From the NCBI GenBank assembly GCA_041686855.1, contig JAWLDA010000010.1:1-64000 (forward strand): a stretch of DNA of 64,000 nucleotides, given 5' to 3'. Positions within the stretch are counted from its first letter, which is position 1. Each line of letters opens with the position of its first letter. The notes beneath the pieces were generated by a model. That model was given only the letters and a program-made list of their open reading frames with translations. It ran no database searches and was not told the DNA's origin. Shown here in pieces: positions 17,823-27,219 of the stretch. The position numbers and the translations under genes are program-made. This stretch comes from JAWLDA01 sp041686855 (lineage in GTDB: Bacteria; Bacillota; Limnochordia; DTU080; RSA5).

Positions 17823-18143
17823 TAACCCCCGCTTGCCTCGGGCGATCTCGGTGCCCAGCGCGTCCAGTCGGGCCTCCCACATTCGCCGAATACGCTCCAA
17901 CCACTCGTCGATCTCGCTGAGCGGCCGTGAGCTCATTGCATAGATCCGGTGCGTCCCTGCGGGCCGCATGGTTGCAAAACCGCTCTCACGCAGCACCTTC
18001 AGGTGCTGGGATACGGCCGGCTGTGAAATGCCAAATTCCCGCTGCACAATCTCGACGACGGCTCCAGAGGTACGCTCACCTTCGGCCAGGAGCTCGAGGA
18101 TGCGCCGGCGCACTGGGCTACCAAGAACGTCAAACGCGTGCAT
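17802..18143 (-). CDS. ArsR-family winged-helix repressor
   Basis: A 113-residue protein with the ArsR winged HTH: LGSPVRRRILELLAEGE, then FGISQPAVSQHLKVLRESGF as recognition helix, followed by the wing and a C-terminal helix (EIDEWLERIRRMWEARLDAL). It lacks the Cys metal ligands of metal sensors and matches the ArsR subgroup that pairs with SRPBCC (AHSA1-type) proteins. It starts 4 bp after the SRPBCC gene, with its GAGGGG site inside that gene's end, so the two are probably co-translated. Confidence 0.88.
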   Translation of the reverse strand: MHAFDVLGSPVRRRILELLAEGERTSGAVVEIVQREFGISQPAVSQHLKVLRESGFATMRPAGTHRIYAMSSRPLSEIDEWLERIRRMWEARLDALGTEIARGKRGLLDSEKG

Positions 18144-18146
18144 TGA

Positions 18147-18818
18147 CTACCCCTCGGTCGGGTCCGACGTAGTGTCAGCCTCTACACCTGTGTAGAAAGA
18201 TGTGGTGCGATCGGCGGCGGCTCGGGCTGCGGCCGGGTCGGTGCCGGAGGCAACCGACGCGCGACGCCACGCATCGCTGCTCTGGGTGATAAACGCTTTA
18301 CCCTCGTCTGACATTGCCCATGCGGCCGCCTCTGCCGGCTCGATCGCTCTCCCGGTCGAGGTGTAGAGGTCGAGGCCGAGGAGGGCTTGATCCCAGCCGA
18401 CGCCTGTCGCTCCCGGTCCGAATTGATCCCAAAATTCGTCCGGTACATGCGCGATATGTTCGAGGAGGAGGCTGGCGTCTCCGTTCGCATCCAGTTCCAG
18501 GGTTACGTTCACCCATGATACGTCCCCGCCGTACTCCCAGGTGACGGAGAGGAAGCAGGGGGCTTCGCATCGCGAGATCTCGCCACCGGCGTTCCCCTCG
18601 AGTTGGTAGCGACCTCCGAGTTGGAGATCTCCGGTAATCGGGAGGAACCACCGGGGTATTCGTTCGGGGTTGGTCAACGCGTCCCACAGATCGTCAATGG
18701 ATGTGTCGTACGAGCGTCTTGCCGTCACCACTCGGGCCGCGCGGCCGTTGTGCAATCGACTCTCCACGGTCCGATCTACGGCGCCGATCTTGTCGGCAAG
18801 GTCGTTGTTCAGTTTCAT
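18147..18818 (-). CDS. SRPBCC (AHSA1-like) domain protein
   Basis: A 223-residue START/Bet-v-1-like protein: RSYDTSIDDLWDALTNPERI, then WFLPITGDLQLGGRYQLEGN, and a long C-terminal helix that lines the ligand cavity. Relatives bind hydrophobic ligands or assist other proteins; no catalytic motif is visible. The gene is first in a two-gene operon with the ArsR repressor. A strong GGAGGTG site precedes the ATG, and a palindrome upstream is a likely operator. Confidence 0.83.
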   Translation of the reverse strand: MKLNNDLADKIGAVDRTVESRLHNGRAARVVTARRSYDTSIDDLWDALTNPERIPRWFLPITGDLQLGGRYQLEGNAGGEISRCEAPCFLSVTWEYGGDVSWVNVTLELDANGDASLLLEHIAHVPDEFWDQFGPGATGVGWDQALLGLDLYTSTGRAIEPAEAAAWAMSDEGKAFITQSSDAWRRASVASGTDPAAARAAADRTTSFYTGVEADTTSDPTEG

Positions 18819-18865
18819 GCTTCACACCTCCGGAGGGTTAGAATCCTAATCGTTTACATCAGATT

Positions 18866-18881
18866 CGACTTATATAAGTCG
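18866..18881. promoter_or_regulatory. Perfect 16-bp palindrome, likely ArsR operator
   Basis: CGACTTATATAAGTCG lies about 48 bp upstream of the SRPBCC-arsR operon. A second AT-rich ATATA-type half follows it. The position and AT-rich dyad suit an ArsR-family autoregulatory operator overlapping the promoter. Confidence 0.6.
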
Positions 18882-18955
18882 ATGGTTATATATTCGGGTT
18901 CAAGATGCAGCTCCCTTTGTCGGGACCGGGGAGCCCTTTTGTTTTCAGAAGGAAA

Positions 18956-19624
18956 TTAAATAGAGGCCGACGTCCTCGGCTCTGTGACAATCACGATCTC
19001 TAAGGTGCGCGGACCGTGCACCCCTTCGACTCGGGAGAGTTCGATGTCTGAGGTGGCGGAGGGGCCAGAGATAAAGGTGATGGGGCGATGCGTCGACTGG
19101 CGTGCCGTCCTGAGCTCCGTGATTGCTTCGGGAACCAGACCGACGATCTGGTCGGCGAAGACGATGCAAAGGTGGTAGTCGGGGATGAGGGTGATCGCCC
19201 GCCGGCCTTGCGCGAAGCCGCCGTCCAGGATGATCGTCCCGGTTTGAGCAACGACGATGGCGCAGGCGGTTACGACGCCGTCGACGTCGTTTAGGCTCTC
19301 GTGGGGGAGGTTCTCATCCACCAGGAGCTCCAACCCTTTGGGCCGCCACTCCTGAGGGAGATCGGCGGGAATCACGATCCTTCGGGCGCTCCGCTCACGG
19401 CACGCCTGTTCGATGGTGGCTTGCAATTGGGCTGACGACGTGATCAAGCGGACGTGGGCTCGGTAGTCGCTTGCCATCTCGGCAAACTGTGTGATGCGGG
19501 CCTCCATCGTCTCCTCGCTGGTCCTGCGATACGCCCGAGGAATCGGCGAGGACTCAGGCGCGTCTCGCAGCGCCGCTCGAATCCGTCCCAGAATCTCCTC
19601 TTTTGCTCCGGCACGTTCACTCAT
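18956..19624 (-). CDS. lutC: LutC-type lactate utilization protein (LUD domain)
   Basis: The 222-residue product is a single LUD domain (PADLPQEW, VVTACAIVVAQTGTIILDGG, DYHLCIVFADQIVGLVPEAI). With LutA and LutB it forms the lactate-oxidising complex that passes electrons from L-lactate toward the membrane chain. The ATG at 19624 overlaps the lutB stop codon (ATGA), so the pair is translationally coupled. The longer ORF from 19642 is less likely. Confidence 0.92.
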   Translation of the reverse strand: MSERAGAKEEILGRIRAALRDAPESSPIPRAYRRTSEETMEARITQFAEMASDYRAHVRLITSSAQLQATIEQACRERSARRIVIPADLPQEWRPKGLELLVDENLPHESLNDVDGVVTACAIVVAQTGTIILDGGFAQGRRAITLIPDYHLCIVFADQIVGLVPEAITELRTARQSTHRPITFISGPSATSDIELSRVEGVHGPRTLEIVIVTEPRTSASI

Positions 19625-21054
19625 GAGCGCGACCTCCACCAATCACGAAAGCTTTGTTGGGGCACTGCCTTTAAGTCCCGCATCGCCGTCCACCCCGAGA
19701 GGTAACCCGGGAGGCGCTCAATGGCGCCGTTGCGCGCAAAGGGGCCGTTCGCCAGACGAGCCAGTCGTTGCGCTCGCTCGTACCGGGAAGGGTTGGCAAA
19801 GATCGAAGCCAGGAATTTCATCGCAAGTGTTTCGGTGTTTAGGCGCTCACGTAGCCCTCCACGCGCCTGCCGGTCGCGCACCACCTCACCGCGCAAGTGG
19901 ACCAGCACCTCAGGAATGTTGATCTTCACCGGGCACACTTCGTAACATGCGCCGCAAAGGCTTGAGGCGTAGGGAAGTGAGGGCGCCTGGTCGATCCCTT
20001 TAAGTTGAGGGGTAAGAATGGCGCCGATCGGACCTGGGTACGTCGAGCGGTAGGCGTGTCCGCCGGCGCGTTCGTAGACAGGACATACGTTGAGACACGC
20101 GCTGCAGCGAATACAGTGGAGCGCTTGCCGGCCGATCTCGTCGGCGAGCACCCGCGTCCGTCCATTGTCCAAGAGGATGAGGTGGAACTCTTGCGGTCCG
20201 TCACCGTCGGTCACACCGGTCCAAAAGGAGGTGTACGGATTCATCCGCTCACCCGTCGACGACCGGGGCAAGAGCTGCAAAAACACTTCGTAATCTTGCC
20301 ATGTGGGAATGATCTTCTCGATGCCCATCACTGTGACAAGGACTTGGGGTAAGGTGGTGCACATGCGCCCGTTCCCCTCGGACTCAACGACACACACCGT
20401 GCCGCTCTCGGCCACGCCAAAGTTGGCCCCGCTTATCCCGACCTTGGCGGCAAAAAACTTATCGCGCAAGAAACGTCGGGCTGCGTTGGCCAGATCCCGC
20501 GGATCGTCGGATAGATCGCTTACACCCAAGGTCCGCTGGAAAAGGGTGCGAATCTCGGCGCGATTTTTGTGAATCGCGGGAACGAGGATGTGAGACGACT
20601 CTTCACCCGCGAGTTGGATGATGAGCTCTGCCAAGTCGGTCTCGATCGCCTGCACGCCCACCTCGGCGAGGGCGTCGTTTAGTTTGATCTCATCAGTCGT
20701 CATCGACTTCACTTTAATCACTTCGGTGACGTCGTGGGATCCAACGATCCCTTGAACGATGCGATTCGCTTCGGCGGCGTCCCGGGCCCAATGAACGTGC
20801 CCGCCGGCCCGCGTCACTGACGCCTCCAGTTGGAGCAGGTACTCGTCGAGATCGTGCATGACCCGCTCTTTGATCGCCCGACCGGCCTCGCGCAGGGCTT
20901 CCCAGTCGTCCATCTCGTCCACGACTCGTTGGCGCTTGGCGCGAATGTTTTGGGTGGCATTGCCGAGATTCCGGCGCAACTGGGAGTCTTGCAGCGAGAT
21001 TTTTGCCGCGCGCTCAAAGGGGAGTGCGGTTGAACGGTCGGTGTCGCGCGTCAC
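19621..21054 (-). CDS. lutB: LutB iron-sulfur lactate utilization protein
   Basis: A 477-residue protein with an N-terminal LUD domain (KVGISGANFGVAESGTVC) and a C-terminal ferredoxin-like module with two [4Fe-4S] motifs, CIRCSACLNVCPVYERAG and CGACYEVCPVKINIPEVL. It transfers electrons within the LutABC lactate dehydrogenase complex. The gene is 18 bp downstream of lutA and overlaps lutC. Confidence 0.94.
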   Translation of the reverse strand: MTRDTDRSTALPFERAAKISLQDSQLRRNLGNATQNIRAKRQRVVDEMDDWEALREAGRAIKERVMHDLDEYLLQLEASVTRAGGHVHWARDAAEANRIVQGIVGSHDVTEVIKVKSMTTDEIKLNDALAEVGVQAIETDLAELIIQLAGEESSHILVPAIHKNRAEIRTLFQRTLGVSDLSDDPRDLANAARRFLRDKFFAAKVGISGANFGVAESGTVCVVESEGNGRMCTTLPQVLVTVMGIEKIIPTWQDYEVFLQLLPRSSTGERMNPYTSFWTGVTDGDGPQEFHLILLDNGRTRVLADEIGRQALHCIRCSACLNVCPVYERAGGHAYRSTYPGPIGAILTPQLKGIDQAPSLPYASSLCGACYEVCPVKINIPEVLVHLRGEVVRDRQARGGLRERLNTETLAMKFLASIFANPSRYERAQRLARLANGPFARNGAIERLPGYLSGWTAMRDLKAVPQQSFRDWWRSRS

Positions 21055-21072
21055 GGGCAGCTCTCCTTATCT

Positions 21073-21807
21073 TTATCGGGCTTCCGTGGAGGCCAGAATA
21101 TCGGCGATATGAAGTGTCCGCACCCCGGTCTTTTGCCGGTGCAGTGCGCCCCCGATCTGCATGAGGCACGAGTTGTCGACAGCGACACAGTACTCAGCGC
21201 GCGTCGAGAGTACGGAGCTCACCTTGCTGCTCAGCATCGCCATGGAGGTATCCGCGTTCTTGACCGCAAAGGTGCCGCCAAACCCACAGCACTCCTCGGC
21301 CCGCGGGAGCTCAATGAGCTCGAGGCCCCGGACCGCCCCCAGCAGTCGCAACGGCCTGTCGCCCAGCTTAAGGCCTCGCAGAGAGTGGCAGGTCGGATGG
21401 TAGGTGACTCGATGGGGAAAGTATGCGCCCACGTCTTCGACCCCGAGGCGATCGACCAGGAACTGAGTGAACTCGTAGACCCGCGGGATGAGCGCCTCAA
21501 CCGCGTCAACGATCTTGGGATCGCCGGTGAGTTGGGCGAGCCGAGGGTAGTACTCCTGAATCATTCCGGCGCACGAGGCCGACGGAGTGACAATCGCTTC
21601 GGCGCCCGCAAACACCTCAATGAACCGCTTCATCAGCGGGATGGCTTCCTCTTGGTAACCGGTATTAAAGTGCATCTGGCCACAACAGGTTTGCTCGAGT
21701 GGAAACTCGACGGTGTGGCCGAGACGTTCAAAGAGTGTGACGACGGCTTTTCCCGTCTCTGGGAAGAGCGTATCGTTAAAGCACGTGATGAAGAGCGAGA
21801 TGTCCAT
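21073..21807 (-). CDS. lutA: LutA Cys-rich lactate utilization protein
   Basis: The 244-residue product has two CCG domains (CCGQMHFNTGY and CCGFGGTFAVKN) that bind iron-sulfur or related clusters, as in GlcF/HdrB-type subunits. I use the ATG at 21807 (MDISLFITCFNDTLFP), where the family normally begins; the ORF continues upstream to 21960 with no conserved sequence. A Shine-Dalgarno sequence is not obvious. It is the first gene of lutABC and is divergent from prkA. Confidence 0.92.
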   Translation of the reverse strand: MDISLFITCFNDTLFPETGKAVVTLFERLGHTVEFPLEQTCCGQMHFNTGYQEEAIPLMKRFIEVFAGAEAIVTPSASCAGMIQEYYPRLAQLTGDPKIVDAVEALIPRVYEFTQFLVDRLGVEDVGAYFPHRVTYHPTCHSLRGLKLGDRPLRLLGAVRGLELIELPRAEECCGFGGTFAVKNADTSMAMLSSKVSSVLSTRAEYCVAVDNSCLMQIGGALHRQKTGVRTLHIADILASTEAR

Positions 21808-21995
21808 AATCCGATATTCGGGGACGGATTCCCGCTCCCTGCCCGTCCGTATGTGATTCCCGTCTGATTCATGTCCCACCCTCAGCCTCATATATATAGA
21901 ACAAACCCCACATTGGACACACCCCAAACCGCCGAGTAACCTATCCCCCTCCAATTGCAACGAATTTTTCGGATACTAAGGAGGCGAACGCGTCA

Positions 21996-23903
21996 ATGGA
22001 CGCCGTCTATCGATTGATCGATGAGCATCGGCAGCGCAGCGACCTCAAAGAGTGGGAAGGGACGTTCAAAGAGTATCTGGCGTTGGCGGTTGAGAATCCC
22101 AAAGTGTGCCGGCCGGCGCATGAGCGCATCTACGACATGATTAAAGAGGTGGGCGTGGAGGTCGACGAATCAGGGGAGAAGGAACGGTACCGCTTCTTTG
22201 ATCAGCACCTCTTTGGGATCGAAGACGCCCTCGCTCAGGTGATGGAGTACTTTAAAGCGGCCGCCATGGGATCTGATGTACGCCGCCGCATCTTGCTCTT
22301 GTACGGTCCGCCCTCGTCGGGTAAGAGTGAACTCGCCGTCTTGCTCAAGCGAGGGCTTGAGGAGTACTCCCGTACCAAGGAGGGAGCGCTCTACGCCATA
22401 GCCGACTGTCCGCAGCACGAAGAGCCTCTACACCTCGTCCCACACTCGCTGCGCCGTAAATTCCAAGAGACTCACGGGTTGAGCATTGAGGGAGAGTTGT
22501 GCCCCCGATGCGCCCTAAACCTCAAGGAGAAGTACGACGGGGATATCTATCGGGTGCCTGTCAAGCGGATCTTTTTGTCGGAGCGAGAGCGATGCGGCAT
22601 CGGCACCTTTGTCCCGTCCGATCCCAAGAGCCAGGATATCGCTGAGCTGGTCGGCTCCATCGATTTGTCCAAGATCGGCGAGTACGGCAGTGAATCGGAT
22701 CCGCGTGCGTACCGCTTCGACGGCGAACTCAACATCGCGAATCGCGGGTTGATGGAATTCATCGAAATGCTCAAGGCTGATGAGAAGTTTCTCTACGTCT
22801 TACTCACCCTTGCACAGGAACGCAACATCAAGACGAGCCGTTTTCCATTGATCTACGCGGACGAATGCATTCTGTCGCACACCAACGAAGCCGAGTTTAA
22901 AGAGTTTATGGCGGACGAGAAGTCCGAGGCCCTGCGTGACCGTATGATCACGGTGCGCATCCCGTACAACCTCAGAGTGAGCGACGAAGTGCGCATCTAC
23001 CAGAAGCTGCTTAAGCAGACACATGCCTCTGATATTCACATTGCACCGCACACCTTGGAGATTGTTTCGATGTTTGCGGTGCTCACGCGACTCGAAGACC
23101 CCAAGGACCAAACGCTCTCCCGAGTTAAAAAGATGAAGCTCTACGACGGGCAAAGCGTCGAGGGATTCACGCAAAAAGATGTGCCTAAAATCAAGGCGGA
23201 TGCCACCCGCGAGGGGATGGACGGCGTCTCGCCACGCTTTGTCATAAACCGGCTCTCGTCGTCGCTCATCCGCCCGGGGATTTCGTGTATCAATCCGTTG
23301 GACGCGCTCCGCGCCGTCAAAGAAGGGATTGAGAACCACCACGCACTGAGCGCTAAAGAGAAAGAGGCGGGAATCGGGCTCATTGCCGACGCCCGCAAGG
23401 AGTACGATGAGGTCGCCCGGACTGACGTGCAAAAGGCCTTTTTTATCTCATTCGAAGATGAAATCAACAACCTGCTCAGCAACTATTTGGACAACATCGA
23501 AGCGTACCTCGACGACGTGAAGGTGACTGATCCCATCACGGGGGAGGAGCATCCGCCGGACGAGCGGCTCATGCGATCGATCGAGGAGAAGGTGGGTGTC
23601 TCGGCGAGTGGCAAGGACTCGTTCCGAAACGAGATTCTGCGCCGGGTGGCCATCGCGCAGCGACGGGATGAGAACTTTGACTATACAAGCCATCCCAAAC
23701 TACGTGAGGCCATGGAGAAACAACTCTTTGAAGAGCGGCGGGACACCATCAAGTTGACCGTATCGGCTCGCAGTCCGGATGAAGAGCAACTGAAGCGGAT
23801 CAATCAGGTCGTTAACACGCTGACCGAGCGTGAGGGTTACTGCAGCGAGTGTGCGAACGAACTGCTCAAGTACGTCTCATCGCTCATGGCACGAGAGAAG
23901 TAA
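21996..23903 (+). CDS. prkA: PrkA family serine protein kinase
   Basis: The 635-residue protein has an AAA-type N-terminal domain with Walker A GPPSSGKSELA (about residue 105) and a C-terminal PrkA kinase-like domain. In Bacillus, PrkA affects sporulation. AAGGAGG (21978-21984) precedes the ATG. A zinc-ribbon-like CPRCALNLKEKYDG follows the ATPase core, as in family members. The gene heads a set with yhbH and spoVR that is conserved in many bacteria (yeaG-yeaH in E. coli). Confidence 0.95.
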   Translation: MDAVYRLIDEHRQRSDLKEWEGTFKEYLALAVENPKVCRPAHERIYDMIKEVGVEVDESGEKERYRFFDQHLFGIEDALAQVMEYFKAAAMGSDVRRRILLLYGPPSSGKSELAVLLKRGLEEYSRTKEGALYAIADCPQHEEPLHLVPHSLRRKFQETHGLSIEGELCPRCALNLKEKYDGDIYRVPVKRIFLSERERCGIGTFVPSDPKSQDIAELVGSIDLSKIGEYGSESDPRAYRFDGELNIANRGLMEFIEMLKADEKFLYVLLTLAQERNIKTSRFPLIYADECILSHTNEAEFKEFMADEKSEALRDRMITVRIPYNLRVSDEVRIYQKLLKQTHASDIHIAPHTLEIVSMFAVLTRLEDPKDQTLSRVKKMKLYDGQSVEGFTQKDVPKIKADATREGMDGVSPRFVINRLSSSLIRPGISCINPLDALRAVKEGIENHHALSAKEKEAGIGLIADARKEYDEVARTDVQKAFFISFEDEINNLLSNYLDNIEAYLDDVKVTDPITGEEHPPDERLMRSIEEKVGVSASGKDSFRNEILRRVAIAQRRDENFDYTSHPKLREAMEKQLFEERRDTIKLTVSARSPDEEQLKRINQVVNTLTEREGYCSECANELLKYVSSLMAREK

Positions 23904-23988
23904 TCGATGCGACCTGTGATTCGCCACCCGTGATGTGTTCCCCGAGTCTGTGTAGTCTTGTGTAGTGTGTGTGAGGAGGAGAACCAAA

Positions 23989-25167
23989 GTGCCTACAGGG
24001 ATCCCATGGGATCTGAGGCGGCGGGGCCTGAAAGACGCCCGCCGCCACGATGAATTGGTGAAGGAGGCTGTCCGCAAGAATCTCAAACGTCTTATTGTTG
24101 AGGAGGCGATCATCTCCTCGGATGGTCACCGTAGCGTCAAAGTGCCCGTGCGATACCTCGAACAGTACCGCTTCCGCCACGGAGACGGTCGGGACGGCGA
24201 AGGCGTCGGCCAGGGGCCAGGAGACGCCGGTGACGTGATCGCCCGGCGTCAAGCCGGAGACGGCAGCGGTTCGGGGGAAGCTGGTGATGCGCCCGGCAGC
24301 GAGGTGTACGAGGCGGAAGTCTCGGTCGACGAGTTGACTGAGATGATGATGAAAGATCTCAAGTTGCCCTGGCTGGAGCCGACCAAGAGCGATGCTCTCA
24401 AAGTCGACGACATTCGCTTTGACGATGTGCGCAAGCGGGGGCTGGCGACCAACCTCGACAAGCGCCGCACGCTGCTCCAACACCTCAAGCGTCAGCACGC
24501 CGGGGGACGCAGCGGGCTCGGAGCCTTTCACGATGACGACCTACGTTACCGGGTCTGGTCCGAGCGCACTCAGCCCCATGCTCGTGCTGCCGTCTATATG
24601 CTCATGGATCGCAGCGCGTCGATGTCGACCGAGAAGAAGTACATTGCCAAGAGCTTTTACTTTTGGATGACCCGATTTTTGCGTAAGAAATACGACGCCG
24701 TCGAGTTGGTCTTTATCGCGCACGACGTCGAAGCGGAGATCGTTGATGAGCAGGCGTTCTTTACCGTAAGCAACAGCGGAGGCACGCGCTCCTCGTCGGC
24801 GTACCACCTGGCGGAGCGACACATGAAGGAGTATCACCCGCCTAGTTCGTGGAACACCTACCTCTTTTACTTCTCGGACGGGGAGAATCTGCCGTCGGAT
24901 AATGAGCGGTGTGAACGATTGATCAGCGAGCACCTAAACGCCTGCCGCGTCGTTGGTTACGGCGAGATTCTCTTTGAGAGTTGGGAGCTCTTTTATCGGG
25001 GCTCTGTGCCCGGCGCCTCGGCCCGTGGAGCCCAGCGCAGGGCGAGCCCTCTCTACCGGTCCCTGGAAGCCAAGGAGGCGTCCAACCTGATGCTGGTCCA
25101 GATTCGCAGTCGGGACGAAGTGTACGAAGCGTTGAGGAAGTTCTTGCGAAAGGAAGATACCCCGTGA
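23989..25167 (+). CDS. yhbH: YhbH/DUF444 family sporulation protein
   Basis: A 392-residue DUF444 protein. The N-terminal half has an IP-rich opening and a Gly/Asp-rich flexible linker (about residues 68-105). The C-terminal half is a von Willebrand A-like domain with a DxSxS MIDAS motif (LMDRSASMSTEKK) and FIAHDVEAEIVDEQAF. The GTG at 23989 follows GAGGAGGAG at good spacing and is preferred over upstream in-frame starts. It works with PrkA and SpoVR; the mechanism is not settled. Its stop overlaps the spoVR start (GTGA). Confidence 0.93.
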   Translation: MPTGIPWDLRRRGLKDARRHDELVKEAVRKNLKRLIVEEAIISSDGHRSVKVPVRYLEQYRFRHGDGRDGEGVGQGPGDAGDVIARRQAGDGSGSGEAGDAPGSEVYEAEVSVDELTEMMMKDLKLPWLEPTKSDALKVDDIRFDDVRKRGLATNLDKRRTLLQHLKRQHAGGRSGLGAFHDDDLRYRVWSERTQPHARAAVYMLMDRSASMSTEKKYIAKSFYFWMTRFLRKKYDAVELVFIAHDVEAEIVDEQAFFTVSNSGGTRSSSAYHLAERHMKEYHPPSSWNTYLFYFSDGENLPSDNERCERLISEHLNACRVVGYGEILFESWELFYRGSVPGASARGAQRRASPLYRSLEAKEASNLMLVQIRSRDEVYEALRKFLRKEDTP

Positions 25168-26558
25168 TCCCAGAGCGCGTGCGCGACATAATTCGGCTCG
25201 CTGCCGATCTCGGCCTCGACTTTTACGACATAAAATTCGAAGAGATTCCGTGGGACGTCATGAACGAGATAGCCGCCTACGGACTGCCGACCCGTGCGCA
25301 ACACTGGTCGTACGGCCGTGTCTACCAGCGCCAGAGGCTACACGGTGAGATGGGGCTCTCCAAAATCTACGAGATCGTGCTCAACAACGATCCCGCTTAT
25401 GCGTTTATGCTCGATACCAACACCGAGGTCCAGAACCTGCTGATTACAGCCCACGTGGCCGCGCACGCCGATTTCTTTAAGAACAACACGTGGTTTGAGC
25501 ACACCAGCCGCAGCATGGTCTCCGAAGCGGCGGAACACGCCGTCCGCATCGAACAGTACAAGGAGGAGTACGGACTTGATGCGGTCGAGCGTCTGATGGA
25601 CGCCGCATTCGCGCTCGAACGGCATATCGATCCCTACAAGGGGTTGATACGGAAGCCCTATCCCAAGCGCAAAGTAGTGGAGAAGGAGGCGCGTCGGCAC
25701 GAGTACTCCGATCTCTTCCCCGGGGAGCAGGGGTACTCACTCACACGCACCTACGAAGGTGGGAAGGTACCGGCACACCCGGAGCGCGATCTGTTGTGGT
25801 TCCTTGCCCAGCACGCACCGCTTGAGGACTGGGAGCGGGATACACTCGAGATCATCCGGGAGGAGTCGTACTACTTTTATCCGCAGTTCAACACCAAGAT
25901 TATGAACGAAGGGTGGGCCTCGTACTGGCACGCAGAGATCATCAACCGGTACGACGGCATGAGCCCGTCCGAGATGGTGGACTTTGCCGCGTTGCACGCG
26001 GGTGTCGTGCGTCCGGCCGGCCGACTCGAGATCAATCCGTACTACTTGGGTTACAAAATCTTTGTGGACATTGAACGCCGCTGGGATGCCATGCACGCGG
26101 CCGGTGAGAGCACAATGACAGGACGCGAAAAGATGTTCGACGTTCGTACGTTTGACGATGACTTCTCGTTTCTGCGTAACTACCTTACGGACGAACTGAT
26201 TGAGGAGTTGGAGCTTTATACGTACGCCCCTGCCTGCGATTGCAACCGAAGAGGGCAACGCACGTGCCCGCGCTGCGGCGAGATTGCTATCGTAAGTCGC
26301 GAGGCCGACGCCGTGGTCGAAACCTTGTTGCGGCCGCGGTACAACTACGGCGTACCCAAAGTAGTCGTGGTCGGCACCGAGGGAGGCGTCCTCGAACTGC
26401 GACAAGAGGATTGGGAGAACGGCGGTCTTGATCGGCATTACGCAGAAAAGACACTGGAGTTTCTCCACGCCCTTTGGAAGGCGCCCGTCATCGTTCATAC
26501 CGTTGACGACGGCGAGAACGACGTCTGTCTCCGATTTGACGAAAGAGGCTTCCGCTAA
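25164..26558 (+). CDS. spoVR: SpoVR family stage V sporulation protein
   Basis: The 464-residue product matches SpoVR/YcgB across its length: LAADLGLDFYDIKFEEIPWD, the HWSYGR segment, NNTWFEHTS and YYFYPQFNTKIMNEGWASYW. In Bacillus, SpoVR is needed for proper spore cortex formation. The GTG at 25164 overlaps the yhbH stop by 4 bp, with AAGGAAG upstream. A CDCNRRGQRTCPRCG motif near residue 355 looks like a small zinc-ribbon insertion. Translational coupling supports one functional unit with YhbH. Confidence 0.95.
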   Translation: MIPERVRDIIRLAADLGLDFYDIKFEEIPWDVMNEIAAYGLPTRAQHWSYGRVYQRQRLHGEMGLSKIYEIVLNNDPAYAFMLDTNTEVQNLLITAHVAAHADFFKNNTWFEHTSRSMVSEAAEHAVRIEQYKEEYGLDAVERLMDAAFALERHIDPYKGLIRKPYPKRKVVEKEARRHEYSDLFPGEQGYSLTRTYEGGKVPAHPERDLLWFLAQHAPLEDWERDTLEIIREESYYFYPQFNTKIMNEGWASYWHAEIINRYDGMSPSEMVDFAALHAGVVRPAGRLEINPYYLGYKIFVDIERRWDAMHAAGESTMTGREKMFDVRTFDDDFSFLRNYLTDELIEELELYTYAPACDCNRRGQRTCPRCGEIAIVSREADAVVETLLRPRYNYGVPKVVVVGTEGGVLELRQEDWENGGLDRHYAEKTLEFLHALWKAPVIVHTVDDGENDVCLRFDERGFR

Positions 26559-26610
26559 ACTTTTCCTTATTCGCCCGGCGGCGCCTCGCCGTTGGACCCC
26601 TTCGAAATCC

Positions 26611-26642
26611 TTGACAGCTATTCTGGAGAGGCGTACTATAAT
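26611..26642 (+). promoter_or_regulatory. Promoter of the marR-ABC exporter operon
   Basis: A perfect TTGACA -35 box (26611-26616) lies 17 bp before TACTAT (26634-26639), which overlaps a consensus TATAAT (26637-26642, 20-bp spacing). The operator array begins 11 bp downstream of TATAAT. Confidence 0.7.
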
Positions 26643-26653
26643 AGTTCTATAGC

Positions 26654-26717
26654 GAACGTTCTCTAAAGAACGTTCGGCGTGGAACGTTCGCTGGGAAACG
26701 TTCTCAATGGAACGTTA
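26654..26717. promoter_or_regulatory. Five AACGTT palindromes at exact 14-bp spacing (MarR operator array)
   Basis: AACGTT cores occur at 26655, 26669, 26683, 26697 and 26711. The first three are full GAACGTTC palindromes, and each start is exactly 14 bp after the previous one. The array lies between the promoter and the marR start, so it would lie at and after the transcription start, as expected for autorepression. Confidence 0.8.
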
Positions 26718-26739
26718 TAGGATTCGAGGTGGTCCATCC

Positions 26740-27219
26740 TTGACAATTACTCCCGTAGAGATCTCCCATCTATGGCGGTTGGTGAATCGCCAAATGCGTG
26801 AGTTGATTCAACGCACGGTGAGCGAGCAACCGCTGCCGTTCCTCTCGTTCCTCATCCTCCGTCGTATTCAGGACGAGCCCGGCATCACGCTGAGTGAACT
26901 CGCCCGACGCGTCGGAACGGCCAAGAGCCACACGTCAACCATCGTTGAGCAGCTGGTCCAAGAGGGGTACATTGAGAAGCGGCTCAATCCCGCCGATCAG
27001 CGGGTGCTCATGCTGCACCTCACCGAGACGGCACGCCGCTGTCTTGGAGGGATGGAGGAGCGCGCTCAGGACGCGTGGTCGATGGTTCTTCAAGAGCTGC
27101 CGGAGGGCGAGTTTTACCAGGTCGAACGCTTCCTTCGCACCCTGCTCGCCGCGTTAGAGCGGGCGAACGCCCGTATCGAGAGACCGGATCAGGCTACAAG
27201 TGAGGTGGAGGGTCCGTGA
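26740..27219 (+). CDS. MarR-family transcriptional repressor
   Basis: A 159-residue winged-helix regulator: FLILRRIQDEPGITLSELA, the recognition helix GTAKSHTSTIVEQLVQEGYI, then the wing EKRLNPADQRVLMLHLTE. I start at the TTG at 26740, with GAGGTGG 7 bases upstream, rather than the ATG at 26707, which lies inside the operator array. Its stop overlaps the start of the first exporter gene (GTGA). It probably represses its own operon and may respond to a substrate of the exporter. Confidence 0.88.
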   Translation: MTITPVEISHLWRLVNRQMRELIQRTVSEQPLPFLSFLILRRIQDEPGITLSELARRVGTAKSHTSTIVEQLVQEGYIEKRLNPADQRVLMLHLTETARRCLGGMEERAQDAWSMVLQELPEGEFYQVERFLRTLLAALERANARIERPDQATSEVEGP

